Shown: piece after piece, positions 13,704-22,338 of the stretch
Layout of the letters: the number at the start of each line of letters is the position of its first letter
How positions within the stretch are numbered: position 1 is the first letter of the stretch
Source: Rhodococcus rhodnii
GTDB lineage: Bacteria > Actinomycetota > Actinomycetes > Mycobacteriales > Pseudonocardiaceae
Assembly: GCA_000720375.1 (NCBI GenBank)
Contig: JOAA01000031.1
Coordinates: 1 to 64,000 of the forward strand
Reading direction: 5' to 3'
Length of the DNA stretch: 64,000 bases
Position numbers and translations under genes: made by a program
Notes under the pieces: generated by a model
What the model was told of the DNA's origin: nothing
What the model saw: only the letters and a program-made list of their open reading frames with translations
The model's database searches: none

Positions 13704-14888
13704 GTGAAGAAACTACGTGCCGGCGCGATCGCGGTGGCCAGTCTGATGGTCATGACACTGGGGACCGTGCCGACGGCCGCCGCGGACGACACGGCGAAGA
13801 AGCTCAACGCGGCGGACTTCAAACTGCGCCGCTCGGCCAACGACGCAGACTACGCCAAGCTGGTCGCCGCCCTGCCGAACGCGGACGTCAAGTCCGTTTT
13901 GGACAGTTCAAACCGGACCGCCATCCGGATTCCCAAGGAGGACGGCGAGCGGATCACGCCGAACTTCGCGGCCGGATTCCTGTGGCAGGACGGCGATGAC
14001 AACACGCCGGACTGGTACCCGCAGGGCATCACGACGAGCAGCGACGCCCTCGACTCCGGGGTGTGGCAGGACCGCAAGGTCGTCCTGGTCTCGTGGTACG
14101 GCCACAAAGACGGCACCGCGGCGCAGAAGGGCGCGCGGATCAGCTTCATCGACCGGACCGACCCGCTCAAGCCCGTCTACCGGCATGTTCTGCTTGTCGC
14201 GCCGACCACGACCAAGGGCAACGCCAACTTCGCCTCCACCGCGCCGAACCATGCGGGCGGCATCATGTGGTACGGCAACCTGTTGTACGTCGCCAGCACG
14301 GACAACATCGAGGTGTACGACCTCAACAACATCCTGAAGGTCTCCACCGCCGACGACACCAAGATCGGTCGTGCGGCTGACGGCACGTACTACGCCTACG
14401 GCTACCAGTACGTGTTGCCGCGCAAGTTCACGTACGAGCGTGACAACAACAATGTCCGGTTCTCGGCCATCTCGCTGGACCGTTCGACGACGCCGGACAG
14501 CGTCCTCGTCACCGAGTACGACGAGGTTGGCGACGGCTCGCGGTTGTTCCGCTGGAACATCAACTACGAGACCCGTGAACTGTCCGACACCACGGCGGAC
14601 TGGGCCTACCAGGTCAACATCCGGGCCATGCAGGGCGCCGCGGCCATCAAGGGCGGCGACGGGCCGGACAAGTCCTGGTACTACATCACCCGCAGCAACG
14701 GCAGGGACAAGCGTGGCGACCTGCTCGTCTGGCAGCCCGGCAAGCTCGCCAGCATCTACGAGGGCACGTGGATGATGGGCCCCGAGGACATGACCTACCG
14801 ACCGTCCACTGACGAGATGTGGACCGTGAACGAGTATCCGAACGATCGGTACGTCATGTCAGTCACTGCTGATCGTTTCCGTCCGTAG
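13704..14888 (+). CDS. Secreted hypothetical protein, 394 aa
   Basis: A Sec signal peptide is evident: KK at the N-terminus, a hydrophobic core and a PTAAA/D-type cleavage site near residue 27. The mature part has repeated beta-strand segments rich in W, Y and D (for example VVLVSWYGHKDG, GGIMWYGNLLYVAST, WYYITRSNGRDKRGD), suggesting a beta-propeller-like fold. I know no function. A TATGCC box 7 nt before the GTG start hints at a very short leader. Its 3' end overlaps the convergent SRPBCC gene by 26 bp. Confidence 0.8.
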   Translation: MKKLRAGAIAVASLMVMTLGTVPTAAADDTAKKLNAADFKLRRSANDADYAKLVAALPNADVKSVLDSSNRTAIRIPKEDGERITPNFAAGFLWQDGDDNTPDWYPQGITTSSDALDSGVWQDRKVVLVSWYGHKDGTAAQKGARISFIDRTDPLKPVYRHVLLVAPTTTKGNANFASTAPNHAGGIMWYGNLLYVASTDNIEVYDLNNILKVSTADDTKIGRAADGTYYAYGYQYVLPRKFTYERDNNNVRFSAISLDRSTTPDSVLVTEYDEVGDGSRLFRWNINYETRELSDTTADWAYQVNIRAMQGAAAIKGGDGPDKSWYYITRSNGRDKRGDLLVWQPGKLASIYEGTWMMGPEDMTYRPSTDEMWTVNEYPNDRYVMSVTADRFRP

Positions 14889-15510
14889 TTTCCGTGTAGG
14901 CGGCGGTCGTACGGTCGGCCGCCGCCTGCGCCCATTCCGGGTCCTCGCCACCGGCGATGCCCGCCTCGCCCCAACGCGAGCTGCTGCCCCGCATGAACTC
15001 CACGCCCTCGGGCGTTGTGGTCCACTCTTCCTCTGGCGGCAACGGTTTCTCGGCCAGGTGCGCCGCCAGGCTCGCCAGCGACAGGTCCCAGCCGACGCCG
15101 CCCGCGCCTGGGCCGTAGAGCTCCCAGTGGTCGTTCACCGGCATGGTGTGCTCCAGTTCGAATCGGGTCCCGTTCGCCTCCGCGGTCAGCTTCACCTCGA
15201 CCCAGCTGGTGTCCCCGTCGTACTCCCACGTCAGCGCGAAGCTCTTGGGCGGATCGCAGCGTTCGACCGTGCCGCTGGCGTTGCCTTCGATCGCGTACCT
15301 GCCGCCGAGCTTCAGCTCGCCGGAGACCGGCGCGAACCAGCGCACCAGGCGCTCGGGATTCGTGCACGCGTCCCAGACGTCCTCGATCGTCGCGTCGTAC
15401 GACTGGGCGACGGCGATCGACCGCCCTGTGCTGAGTCCATCTGGACCCGTCTTCACCTGCCGTTTTGCGACGGTCCGGCGGACGGCGTTGATCTGCTCGA
15501 TGAGATCCAT
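14863..15510 (-). CDS. SRPBCC (AHSA1/START-like) domain protein
   Basis: The 215-aa protein has the AHSA1 pattern: RSIAVAQSYDATIEDVWDACTNPERL at the start of the domain (core VWDACTNPERLVRWF), then LKLGGRY, then ALTWEY and a C-terminal helix with GWDLSLASLAAHL. These proteins bind hydrophobic ligands or act as stress-related cofactors. They are often paired with an ArsR regulator, but none is adjacent here. ATG at 15510. Confidence 0.88.
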   Translation of the reverse strand: MDLIEQINAVRRTVAKRQVKTGPDGLSTGRSIAVAQSYDATIEDVWDACTNPERLVRWFAPVSGELKLGGRYAIEGNASGTVERCDPPKSFALTWEYDGDTSWVEVKLTAEANGTRFELEHTMPVNDHWELYGPGAGGVGWDLSLASLAAHLAEKPLPPEEEWTTTPEGVEFMRGSSSRWGEAGIAGGEDPEWAQAAADRTTAAYTETTDGNDQQ

Positions 15511-15551
15511 GCCGCCAATTTAACAGTCTGGACTTATATAAGGCAACGCTG

Positions 15552-16256
15552 CTACTGGCGCGGTTCCCACTTGAAGAACCGGTGCGCCGTGAACCCGAGT
15601 ACGAACAACCACCCGACCGTGGCGACCAGGGCGACCAGCGGAGTCGATCCGGCCCAGCCCTCGGTCACCAGGTGCCCCGCGCTGGCCATGGGCAGTGCGG
15701 ACGCGATCGTGGCGACGACCTCGTTGGAGGTCCGCCCCAGGAAGGCGCCGGCCAGCGATATCGCCAGCACCGGAATCACGGTGATCTGAGTGGCTTCGAC
15801 ACTCCGGGAGAACGCGGCCGTCACGATGCCCGCGAGCAACCCGGCAGGCAGCCCGAGCAGAAGTCCAATGAGGACTATGCCGAGCTGTGACGGCGAGGGC
15901 GCGCCGATCGCCATCGTGAACCCGAAGTAGATCAGGATCTGCGCGATGCTGACGACCATGATCGGCCCGGCGATCCCGGCGAACACGCCGTTGTCGGTCA
16001 GCTCCGAAGTACGAAGCCGTTGCAGGACAAGCGATTGCCTGCGGGCCGTGAACACCATCGTGCTGACCAGCACCACGGACAGACCCAGCAACATGACATA
16101 GGAGAAGCCAAGTTGTGCCGGCCAGTCCGAGGCGGGCATGTCCCGCAACTGCCAGGCCGTGAAGCACAGCAGCGCGGGCACGATCAGCACCGAGACCAGG
16201 GTGAGCTTCTTGCGGAACAGCAGCCGCAGCTCCGTCAACGCCAGATGGACGACCAT
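15552..16256 (-). CDS. ABC-2 type transporter permease
   Basis: The 234-aa membrane protein has about six hydrophobic segments and the ABC-2 layout (N-terminal LALTELRLLFRKK before TM1, a cytoplasmic RRQSLVLQRLRTSEL loop). It forms an exporter with the preceding ATPase. ATG at 16256 follows the ATPase stop by 2 bp; a GTG at 16262 overlapping the ATPase stop is an alternative. The divergent DesK/NarL pair suggests inducible efflux of a lipid, drug or peptide. Confidence 0.9.
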   Translation of the reverse strand: MVVHLALTELRLLFRKKLTLVSVLIVPALLCFTAWQLRDMPASDWPAQLGFSYVMLLGLSVVLVSTMVFTARRQSLVLQRLRTSELTDNGVFAGIAGPIMVVSIAQILIYFGFTMAIGAPSPSQLGIVLIGLLLGLPAGLLAGIVTAAFSRSVEATQITVIPVLAISLAGAFLGRTSNEVVATIASALPMASAGHLVTEGWAGSTPLVALVATVGWLFVLGFTAHRFFKWEPRQ

Positions 16257-16258
16257 GG

Positions 16259-17137
16259 TCACGCCTTTCCGATCGCGAGGAAGATCTCCTGCAGTGACGC
16301 CTGGGTGGCGTTCAGGTCGTGCAGCCGGATCGCGTTGCGGTCCGCCCACAGCAGCAGTTCGTACAGGTCCGCCTGCATGTCCCGGGTCTGCACAGTCAGC
16401 TGCCCGTTGTCCAGCGACACCTCGCCGAGCAGCTTCGGCAGTTCGACGTCCGGCACCTTGGCGGTGATCCGGGCCGGCTGCTCGGACAGGACCTGCGACA
16501 GCGTCCCGGCGACCTGGATCCGGCTTTCGTGCATGATCGCCACGTGATCGGCCAGCGCCTGCGCTTCCTCCAGGTAATGCGTGGTCAGCAAGACCGACGT
16601 GCCGGTTTCCCTGAGGTGTTCCACGGTTTCCCAGAGCTCCTGGCGGGACTCCGGGTCCAAGCCGGTGGTCGGCTCGTCCAGGATGACCAGCGGCGGCCGC
16701 CCCCAGATCGCCAATGCGAAATCCAGCCGCCGCCGTTCTCCCCCGGAGAGCTTGTCCACCGGCACGTTCGCCCGGTGTGACAGCTCCACTGTGGACAGCA
16801 AGGCCTGCGCCGAGTCCTTGCGGCTGGTCAGCCCGGCCCACAGGTTCAACGTCTCCAGCGCGGTCAGCTCGCCGATCAGCCCGGTCTGCTGGGACATCAC
16901 GCCGGTGCGCGCGCTCAACGCCGGCCGGTCTGCGTACGGATCCAGGCCGAACACCCGCACCCGCCCGGCCGCGGGCTTGCGGAACCCCTCGATGATCTCC
17001 AACGTCGTGGTCTTGCCTGCGCCGTTCGTCCCGAGCAGCGCGAAGATCTCCCCCTGGCGAACCGTGAAGTCGACTCCCGCGACTGCGACGAACTGCCCGT
17101 ATCGGTATGTCAACCCGGACACTTCAATCACGTTCAT
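16259..17137 (-). CDS. ABC transporter ATP-binding protein
   Basis: All ABC motifs are present: Walker A GTNGAGKTTT, Q-loop region MSQQTGLIGELTALE, signature LSGGERRRLDFA, Walker B LVILDEPTTGLD and the H-loop TTHYLEEA. The C-terminal extension resembles DrrA/BcrA-type exporters. ATG at 17137 (MNVIEVSGLTYRYGQ) is chosen because the domain begins there. It is the first gene of the minus operon, sharing its upstream region with the two-component genes. Confidence 0.93.
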   Translation of the reverse strand: MNVIEVSGLTYRYGQFVAVAGVDFTVRQGEIFALLGTNGAGKTTTLEIIEGFRKPAAGRVRVFGLDPYADRPALSARTGVMSQQTGLIGELTALETLNLWAGLTSRKDSAQALLSTVELSHRANVPVDKLSGGERRRLDFALAIWGRPPLVILDEPTTGLDPESRQELWETVEHLRETGTSVLLTTHYLEEAQALADHVAIMHESRIQVAGTLSQVLSEQPARITAKVPDVELPKLLGEVSLDNGQLTVQTRDMQADLYELLLWADRNAIRLHDLNATQASLQEIFLAIGKA

Positions 17138-17181
17138 GCCCCAAGACTCGCCAATAGCGGGCACGCGCAGTAGTCGTGGCC

Positions 17182-17208
17182 GTCATGAGCTGGGATGACA
17201 GGTGTCAT
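17182..17208. promoter_or_regulatory. Palindromic operator between ABC exporter and two-component system
   Basis: GTCAT-N8-ATGAC-AGGT-GTCAT contains a perfect ATGACA-gg-TGTCAT palindrome (17195-17208) and a further half-site. NarL/DesR-type regulators often bind TGACA/TGTCA-like repeats, so the adjacent response regulator is the natural candidate. This is inference from position. Confidence 0.55.
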
Positions 17209-17228
17209 GTGCTGTTACGTTGAAGAAC

Positions 17229-18365
17229 GTGTCCGAGACCGCCCTCGAGCCGTTGCGCCGGATGACCCGCAGGATGCTGCTGTTCACCGAGCTCATCGTG
17301 CTGTTGCCGATCTTCTTCCTGATGCGGCAGGGCAGCAACCCGTACGTGCTCGTGGTGATCGGGATCGGCACGGTCGTGATCATCGCGGTGCGGATGCGCG
17401 ACACCCTGAGCCTGATGCGCAGGTCGTGGCAGCCCTTTCCGGACAGCCACGTCTACGGTCTGTCGGCGTTGGCGCTTGCGATGACCGGCCTCGCGTGCGC
17501 GATCGACGCGGGTGCGGGCGGCTTCAGCACGATGTTCGTCGGCATGGCGGCGTCCGAATTCTTCGTCGCCCGAGCATTGCGCGACGCTTGGCGCAGAGTC
17601 GGCATCGTTGTCGCGGTAGAGGTCGTGCTGCTGACAGTCCTGCTTACGCTCACCGGGCAGCGGGACCTGCTGGACAACGTCCTGATCGGATCGCTGCTCA
17701 TGACCATCGTGCTCGCCTTCAGCGTTGGCCTGACGTACCGCCAATGGGAAGGTGCGCTGAAACTCGAACAGGCCCGCAGGGACGCCGCCGAACTGGCCGC
17801 GACCAGGGAACGCCTGCGGCTGGCCGAAGATCTGCACGACATCCTCGGGCACGCACTGGAAGTCGTGTCGCTCAAGAGCGAGCTGGCGGTCCGGCTGACC
17901 GACCAGGAGAAGTCGAAAGCCGAGATGGTCGAAGTACAACGCTTGGCCCGCAACGCTTTGCGGGACGTGCGCGCGCTCGCGCAGGGCAACCGGCCGACCG
18001 ACTTCGGCACCGAACTCATCGGTGCCCGCAAGCTGCTGGACTCCGCCGGGATTTCGTGTGACTTCAACGCCGACCCGGCCGTGTTGACCAACGGCGAACG
18101 TGACCTGTTCGGCCGCGTGCTGCGGGAAGCCATGACCAACGCGTTGCGGCACTCCGATCCCCGCTCGTGTGGCGTTTCCCTGGTGGCCAAACCGAATGAG
18201 GTGGTCCTGCGCGTGGTGAACGATGGCGTGGCGCCGCTTCAATCGGCCGAGGACGGCAGCGGCTTGGCGAGCCTCGCTCGACGGGTCAAGGAGGCCGGTG
18301 GTTCGTTCACGGCCGGGACCGTCGATCCCGCGTCCTTCGAGGTGATTGCGAGCCTGCCGAGATGA
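17229..18365 (+). CDS. DesK/NarL-type sensor histidine kinase
   Basis: The N-terminal half has about five hydrophobic segments (sensor). The HisKA_3 motif is RLRLAEDLHDILGHALE, with the phospho-accepting His in DLHDILGH. The ATPase domain has REAMTNALRHS (N box) and DGSGLASLARRV (G box). I prefer GTG at 17229 because the upstream GTG at 17202 would put the palindromic operator inside the gene. It overlaps the response regulator by 4 bp (ATGA). Confidence 0.9.
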   Translation: MSETALEPLRRMTRRMLLFTELIVLLPIFFLMRQGSNPYVLVVIGIGTVVIIAVRMRDTLSLMRRSWQPFPDSHVYGLSALALAMTGLACAIDAGAGGFSTMFVGMAASEFFVARALRDAWRRVGIVVAVEVVLLTVLLTLTGQRDLLDNVLIGSLLMTIVLAFSVGLTYRQWEGALKLEQARRDAAELAATRERLRLAEDLHDILGHALEVVSLKSELAVRLTDQEKSKAEMVEVQRLARNALRDVRALAQGNRPTDFGTELIGARKLLDSAGISCDFNADPAVLTNGERDLFGRVLREAMTNALRHSDPRSCGVSLVAKPNEVVLRVVNDGVAPLQSAEDGSGLASLARRVKEAGGSFTAGTVDPASFEVIASLPR

Positions 18366-18952
18366 TCCGCGTGGTACTGGCCGACGACGAGCAGCTGACC
18401 AGACAGGCCGTGGCGTCGTTGCTGGGGCTCGAACCCGACCTCGAAGTGGTCGCGGACGTCGACGACGGCTCGAAAGCGTTGCTGGCCATCGCCGAACACA
18501 AGCCGGACGTGGTCGTCCTCGACCTCGAAATGCCCACAATGGACGGTCTGCGGGTACTCGAGCTGACCGACGTGAAAGCGATCATGCTGACCCGGCACGC
18601 CAGGCCAGGCGTGCTGCGGCAAGCGTTGTCATTGGGCGCCAAGGGTTTCCTGGCGAAGACCGCGCCCGCGGCGCTGCTGGCGGACGTGATCCGCCGCGTG
18701 CACGCCGGAATGCGTTACGTCGACCCGGAATTCGCGGCCGAAGCACTGGCGGAGAACCCGTGCCCGCTCACTGACCGGGAGCTCGAAGTCCTCCGGATGG
18801 TCGACGATTCCCGTACGGCACCGGACATCGCGCGCGCCCTGAACCTCTCGGCCGGAACCGTGCGCAACTACGTCTCCTCCGCGATGGCCAAACTCGGCGC
18901 CAGGACTCGTGCCCAGGCAGCGCGGATGGCCCGTGACAACGGGTGGATCTAG
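18362..18952 (+). CDS. NarL/LuxR-family response regulator
   Basis: The receiver domain has the acidic pocket D8-D9, phospho-acceptor D54 (VVVLDLEMP) and the conserved Lys in FLAKTAP. The C-terminal LuxR HTH (LTDRELEVLRMV, then GTVRNYVSSAMAKLGARTRAQA) binds DNA. 196 aa. It probably controls the divergent ABC exporter through the 17182-17208 palindrome. Its last 4 bp overlap the convergent glycohydrolase-like gene. Confidence 0.93.
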   Translation: MIRVVLADDEQLTRQAVASLLGLEPDLEVVADVDDGSKALLAIAEHKPDVVVLDLEMPTMDGLRVLELTDVKAIMLTRHARPGVLRQALSLGAKGFLAKTAPAALLADVIRRVHAGMRYVDPEFAAEALAENPCPLTDRELEVLRMVDDSRTAPDIARALNLSAGTVRNYVSSAMAKLGARTRAQAARMARDNGWI

Positions 18953-20019
18953 GCCGGGGCGAACGGGAAGCCTTCGTAGAAACCGGCTTCCTGGGGCGGG
19001 CTGTTGCCGAACTCCAGGCACGCCAGGTCGGCCAGTTGCTGGATCGGCTCGGACAGCTCGATCTCCTCGATCTGCTGCTCGGGGATTTGCCGTGACCCAC
19101 AAGAGGCGCCTGCCAACGAACCGGCGACGGCGCCGGTCGTCGCGGTGTCACCGGAGATGATCAACGCGGGCCCGAGCGCGTTGGGGAATCTCAGGCTGGC
19201 GTTGGCGGCTCTCGCGCCGATCGCCAACGCGCCGAGCGCGGTCGTGCTGTCGCCGAACCCCTCCATCGTGGCCGGGTCGAGCCGGGGAGGTTCGAAGATC
19301 GCTTTGTGCACCGCGGTCAGCGCCGCGGAGACGGGTTCGTGGTGTTCCCAGCGTTGCACCGCATCCAGCGCCGCCACGATGGCACGCTGCAGGTCTCCGC
19401 TGTCGAAAGCGTGCTGCAGCATCACGGCGTACGCGCCCGCGGACAGGTATGCGTTGGGATGTCCGTGCGTCATCGCGCCGATCCGTGCGCCGACCTCGAA
19501 CACCACGGCCGAGTCGTCGCTCCACAACGCCGCGACTCCGGACCGCAGCAGCGCGGAATTGCCCTGCGAGTCGTTGATCGGCTGCTCGACCGTGCCCAGC
19601 TCACCGCCCTCGGCGTACGTCCGGATCGCCTCGATCGTGGTCCGGTCGGCCCATCGGCGCTGGAAAAGCTCGCTGTTCTGGGGGAACCAGCCGTCCTGCT
19701 CGGCCAGCAGCCAGCGCCGCAGCGACCGCCTGATCTCCTCGAGGCGATCGGTTTCGTGCCAGCTGCTGCGGATGTGCGAGCGGATCATCGCGTCGACGCC
19801 GAGCAGGGTGAGTTGCATGTCCGACGTGATCGCGCCGGGGCGACCGAACACGTCGGCGAACTCGCCTGGGCCGAGCGGCCCGTACTTGTGCGCGATGGCC
19901 GGGCCGCTGTCGAACCGCACGCCGGAGCCGAGCGCCCCGCCGACCGCGGCGCCGTAAAGCCAGCCGCGGACCGACAGCATCATCGTCCTCGGGTCGGCGT
20001 TGCGCAGGCCCGATCGCAT
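18949..20019 (-). CDS. ADP-ribosylglycohydrolase-family protein with eroded metal site, candidate immunity protein
   Basis: The 356-aa protein has the DraG/ARH fold signatures: GAAVGGALG near residue 23 (family GxxxGDALG), TSDM at 65-68 (family TDDT) and GDTATTGAVAGSLAG from 290 (family GDTDT). Several metal-binding Asp/Thr positions are replaced (D to G28, D to S66, T to M68, D to A293). It may therefore bind its target without full catalysis. The ATG at 20019 overlaps the upstream stop (TGATG). As the last gene of an operon whose toxin has an ADP-ribosyltransferase domain, it plausibly confers immunity, as the ARH-fold Tri1 does for Tre1. Confidence 0.8.
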   Translation of the reverse strand: MRSGLRNADPRTMMLSVRGWLYGAAVGGALGSGVRFDSGPAIAHKYGPLGPGEFADVFGRPGAITSDMQLTLLGVDAMIRSHIRSSWHETDRLEEIRRSLRRWLLAEQDGWFPQNSELFQRRWADRTTIEAIRTYAEGGELGTVEQPINDSQGNSALLRSGVAALWSDDSAVVFEVGARIGAMTHGHPNAYLSAGAYAVMLQHAFDSGDLQRAIVAALDAVQRWEHHEPVSAALTAVHKAIFEPPRLDPATMEGFGDSTTALGALAIGARAANASLRFPNALGPALIISGDTATTGAVAGSLAGASCGSRQIPEQQIEEIELSEPIQQLADLACLEFGNSPPQEAGFYEGFPFAPA

Positions 20020-21809
20020 CACGTACCTCCGTCCGAACTGGCCGCCGCGGCCGGTACCTCCACGATCTGGCCCCACTTGAGGTAGTAGCCGGTCGGGTTG
20101 GCGAGGAAGTACGCCTGCGTGCCGGAAGACTGCGTGAAACAGGACAGGATCTGCCACTGGCCGGTCAGCCGCAGCCGCCGTGGCGTCTGCGACACTTCGC
20201 CCGACGGCGGCACGATCTGGTCGAACGACGTGCCGGGCGGGTACAGCATCAGCGAGGTGGTGTCGCCGAACTGGTCCACCTCGAAGTCGGTGACGTGGAT
20301 GTAGGAGAACCGCTCGAAGTTGGCGCCGAGCGAAGGATCCGGCGGGCTGGGCTGGTTGAGCACCTCCCACGGCTCGATCAGCTCGCCCTCTTCGCGCTGC
20401 AGGTTGGGGTAGTTCTGGTAGATCTGGCCGATGATGAAGGTGGCGGCCTGGGAGACGACGTCGAAGACGTGCTCCAGTTCGCGCCGGTCCTCGTTGGCCC
20501 AGTACCAGAAGGCGGCGTACCGGTCGCCTTCGCGGACCAGGCACCAGGCCTCGTCCTTGATCTCGCCGAGGCTGTAGTAGCGCTTGCTGACCTGGTAGCG
20601 GGCCGCGAAGTCGCGGACGGCGAACACGGCGTGATCCCAGTCGTCGCGGACGGTGGCCTCCGGCTCGGGCCGGTCCATGGCCAACGCGGACGCCCGGCCC
20701 ATCGCGATCCTCGGCACCGACCGGGGAACCTGGTAGTCCACTGAACGGATGTGGTCGACCAGATCCGGCGCCGGCGGGATGTTGTGTTCACGCAGGTAGT
20801 AGGCGACGGCGGCGGACCACACCCACTTGCCGTCGGTGAGGAACGCCATCGGGACCTTGTCTTCCCGCTCCGGGTGCAACAAGTCCGGCGACAACCCCCG
20901 TGACGACAGGACAACCGCGCATGACTCCAAATAGGACAGAATGTTGTCCCGTTCGGCAGAGGCGATCGCCGGCCGGTAGGCAACCGGCCGCTGGTTCGGC
21001 GTGATGCCGTCAAAAACCCTGGCTAGCAATGAATACGGCTTCTCTTGCTGGGTTCTTGTGCTTTCGATCTCCTCCTGGTAGCCGCGCAGCACCTTGCTGG
21101 TCAACCAGTCCGGCATAGCGGCCGCCTGCCTTGGCAGGTAACGCAATTCGTCGAGGTAGTCCCCGGGCTCGAAGCCCTCACCCGGCTCATCGTCGTACTC
21201 GACGACGGCCGGAGCGCCGCGGTTGAGCTGATAGCGCGCGCTGCACCACGTCTCATGGCCAGGCCGGTAGGACACCATCCGAAGCCGATGGAACCACTGC
21301 CCGACAATGGCAGGCGGCGACCAATGCAGGACTTTGTCGCCCTCCATGGTGACCTTGGCGACCAACACCATCCGGCCGCCGATGGCCCGGCAGTTGATCT
21401 CGATCCGCTGCCACCCCTGAGGCGCACCGGCAACGACAGCGATGCTCAAGTCGGTGACAGCCGAGGCAGTGTTGGGCGCGACATCCTCGTCCGCACTGAC
21501 CAACAACGGGAACCTCGGGAAACCGCTCGTACCACGCGGGCTGTGCCGGTACTGCGTGACAACGGTGTCCTCATCCGGCGCGAGATAGCCAAGAATCGGG
21601 TCAACGTGGTCAAGTCCGTCCACGCGCAGCGTGAAAACCGCCTCCGGCAAACTCCGGGAAAGACGATGGACGAACGTGCCGTCCTCAAGCCGCTCGAATT
21701 CACCCGAAGGCGTGATGGCAGGCGGGGCCACCAAGTCGACAGTGCCATCCGGACCCTCGGAGCACTTGTAGACGATGCCCTGGTGGACCGCGAGCAACTG
21801 GTCCGTCAT
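20019..21809 (-). CDS. Unrecognised 596-aa protein in toxin operon
   Basis: I do not recognise this protein. It has no signal peptide or membrane segment and is rich in Trp, Tyr and acidic residues. A segment around residues 170-250 (TWCSARYQLNRG, VEYDDEPGEGFEPGDY, PRQAAAMPDWL) resembles the beta-sheet plus DxDxEP/FPR...PxW pattern of immunity-type proteins. The middle (about 285-350) contains helical RDNILSYLESCAVVL and DGKWVWSAAVAYYLREH. The C-terminal ~150 residues look like another alpha/beta domain. RBS GGAGGCAGGGG precedes ATG 21809. Operon position suggests immunity or accessory function. Confidence 0.75.
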   Translation of the reverse strand: MTDQLLAVHQGIVYKCSEGPDGTVDLVAPPAITPSGEFERLEDGTFVHRLSRSLPEAVFTLRVDGLDHVDPILGYLAPDEDTVVTQYRHSPRGTSGFPRFPLLVSADEDVAPNTASAVTDLSIAVVAGAPQGWQRIEINCRAIGGRMVLVAKVTMEGDKVLHWSPPAIVGQWFHRLRMVSYRPGHETWCSARYQLNRGAPAVVEYDDEPGEGFEPGDYLDELRYLPRQAAAMPDWLTSKVLRGYQEEIESTRTQQEKPYSLLARVFDGITPNQRPVAYRPAIASAERDNILSYLESCAVVLSSRGLSPDLLHPEREDKVPMAFLTDGKWVWSAAVAYYLREHNIPPAPDLVDHIRSVDYQVPRSVPRIAMGRASALAMDRPEPEATVRDDWDHAVFAVRDFAARYQVSKRYYSLGEIKDEAWCLVREGDRYAAFWYWANEDRRELEHVFDVVSQAATFIIGQIYQNYPNLQREEGELIEPWEVLNQPSPPDPSLGANFERFSYIHVTDFEVDQFGDTTSLMLYPPGTSFDQIVPPSGEVSQTPRRLRLTGQWQILSCFTQSSGTQAYFLANPTGYYLKWGQIVEVPAAAASSDGGT

Positions 21810-21870
21810 TCCCCTGCCTCCCCGTTATCCGCACCGCGCGCGGCGGCAACAAGAATCCCCTGCGGTGCAC

Positions 21871-22338
21871 TCATTCGCTGGCCTCCTGCTTCGGCGGCAG
21901 GACGGTCTTGAAGGTGTTCTGCGGTTCTTCACCTGCGGCTCGGCGGGCGAATTCTTCTTCCCACATCGCGAATGTCTGTTTGCGCAGCTGGGTGACGAGA
22001 GCCCGCTCGTGTGGTTCGAGCCGCCGTCGGCCTTCCCGTTCCATCTGGTCGATGATGCCGTTGATGGTGTCGTACAGCGCGAAGATCGGTCCGTCTCCGC
22101 GCAAGTACGTGGCTCGTTCCACTTCGGTGGCGTCGATGAACTCGGCCTCGTTGACGCGGTCGATGTCCGCGTGCACGTCGAACAGGATCCGGTCGATCTG
22201 GTGCGTTGCCAGGTCGAATTCGGCCGTGCGGAGGTTGAGCTCGTGCCCGATCAGGTCACCCTTGGCCTCTCGGGTGATTTTGTAAGTCCTGTTGAAGAAC
22301 TTGTAGTAGCTCGGCACCGGAATCAGATCGATGCTCAT
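21871..22338 (-). CDS. Small acidic protein, tandem paralogue 2, candidate immunity protein
   Basis: The 155-aa charged protein has IPVPSYYKFFNRTYKIT at the N-terminus, then DLATHQIDRILFDVHADID, GDGPIFALYDT and TQLRKQTFAMWEEEFARRAAGEEP. By eye it is about three-quarters identical to its upstream neighbour. I know no family name. The start overlaps the previous stop (ATGA). Two tandem copies immediately after a toxin C-terminus is a pattern expected for immunity genes. Confidence 0.8.
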   Translation of the reverse strand: MSIDLIPVPSYYKFFNRTYKITREAKGDLIGHELNLRTAEFDLATHQIDRILFDVHADIDRVNEAEFIDATEVERATYLRGDGPIFALYDTINGIIDQMEREGRRRLEPHERALVTQLRKQTFAMWEEEFARRAAGEEPQNTFKTVLPPKQEASE

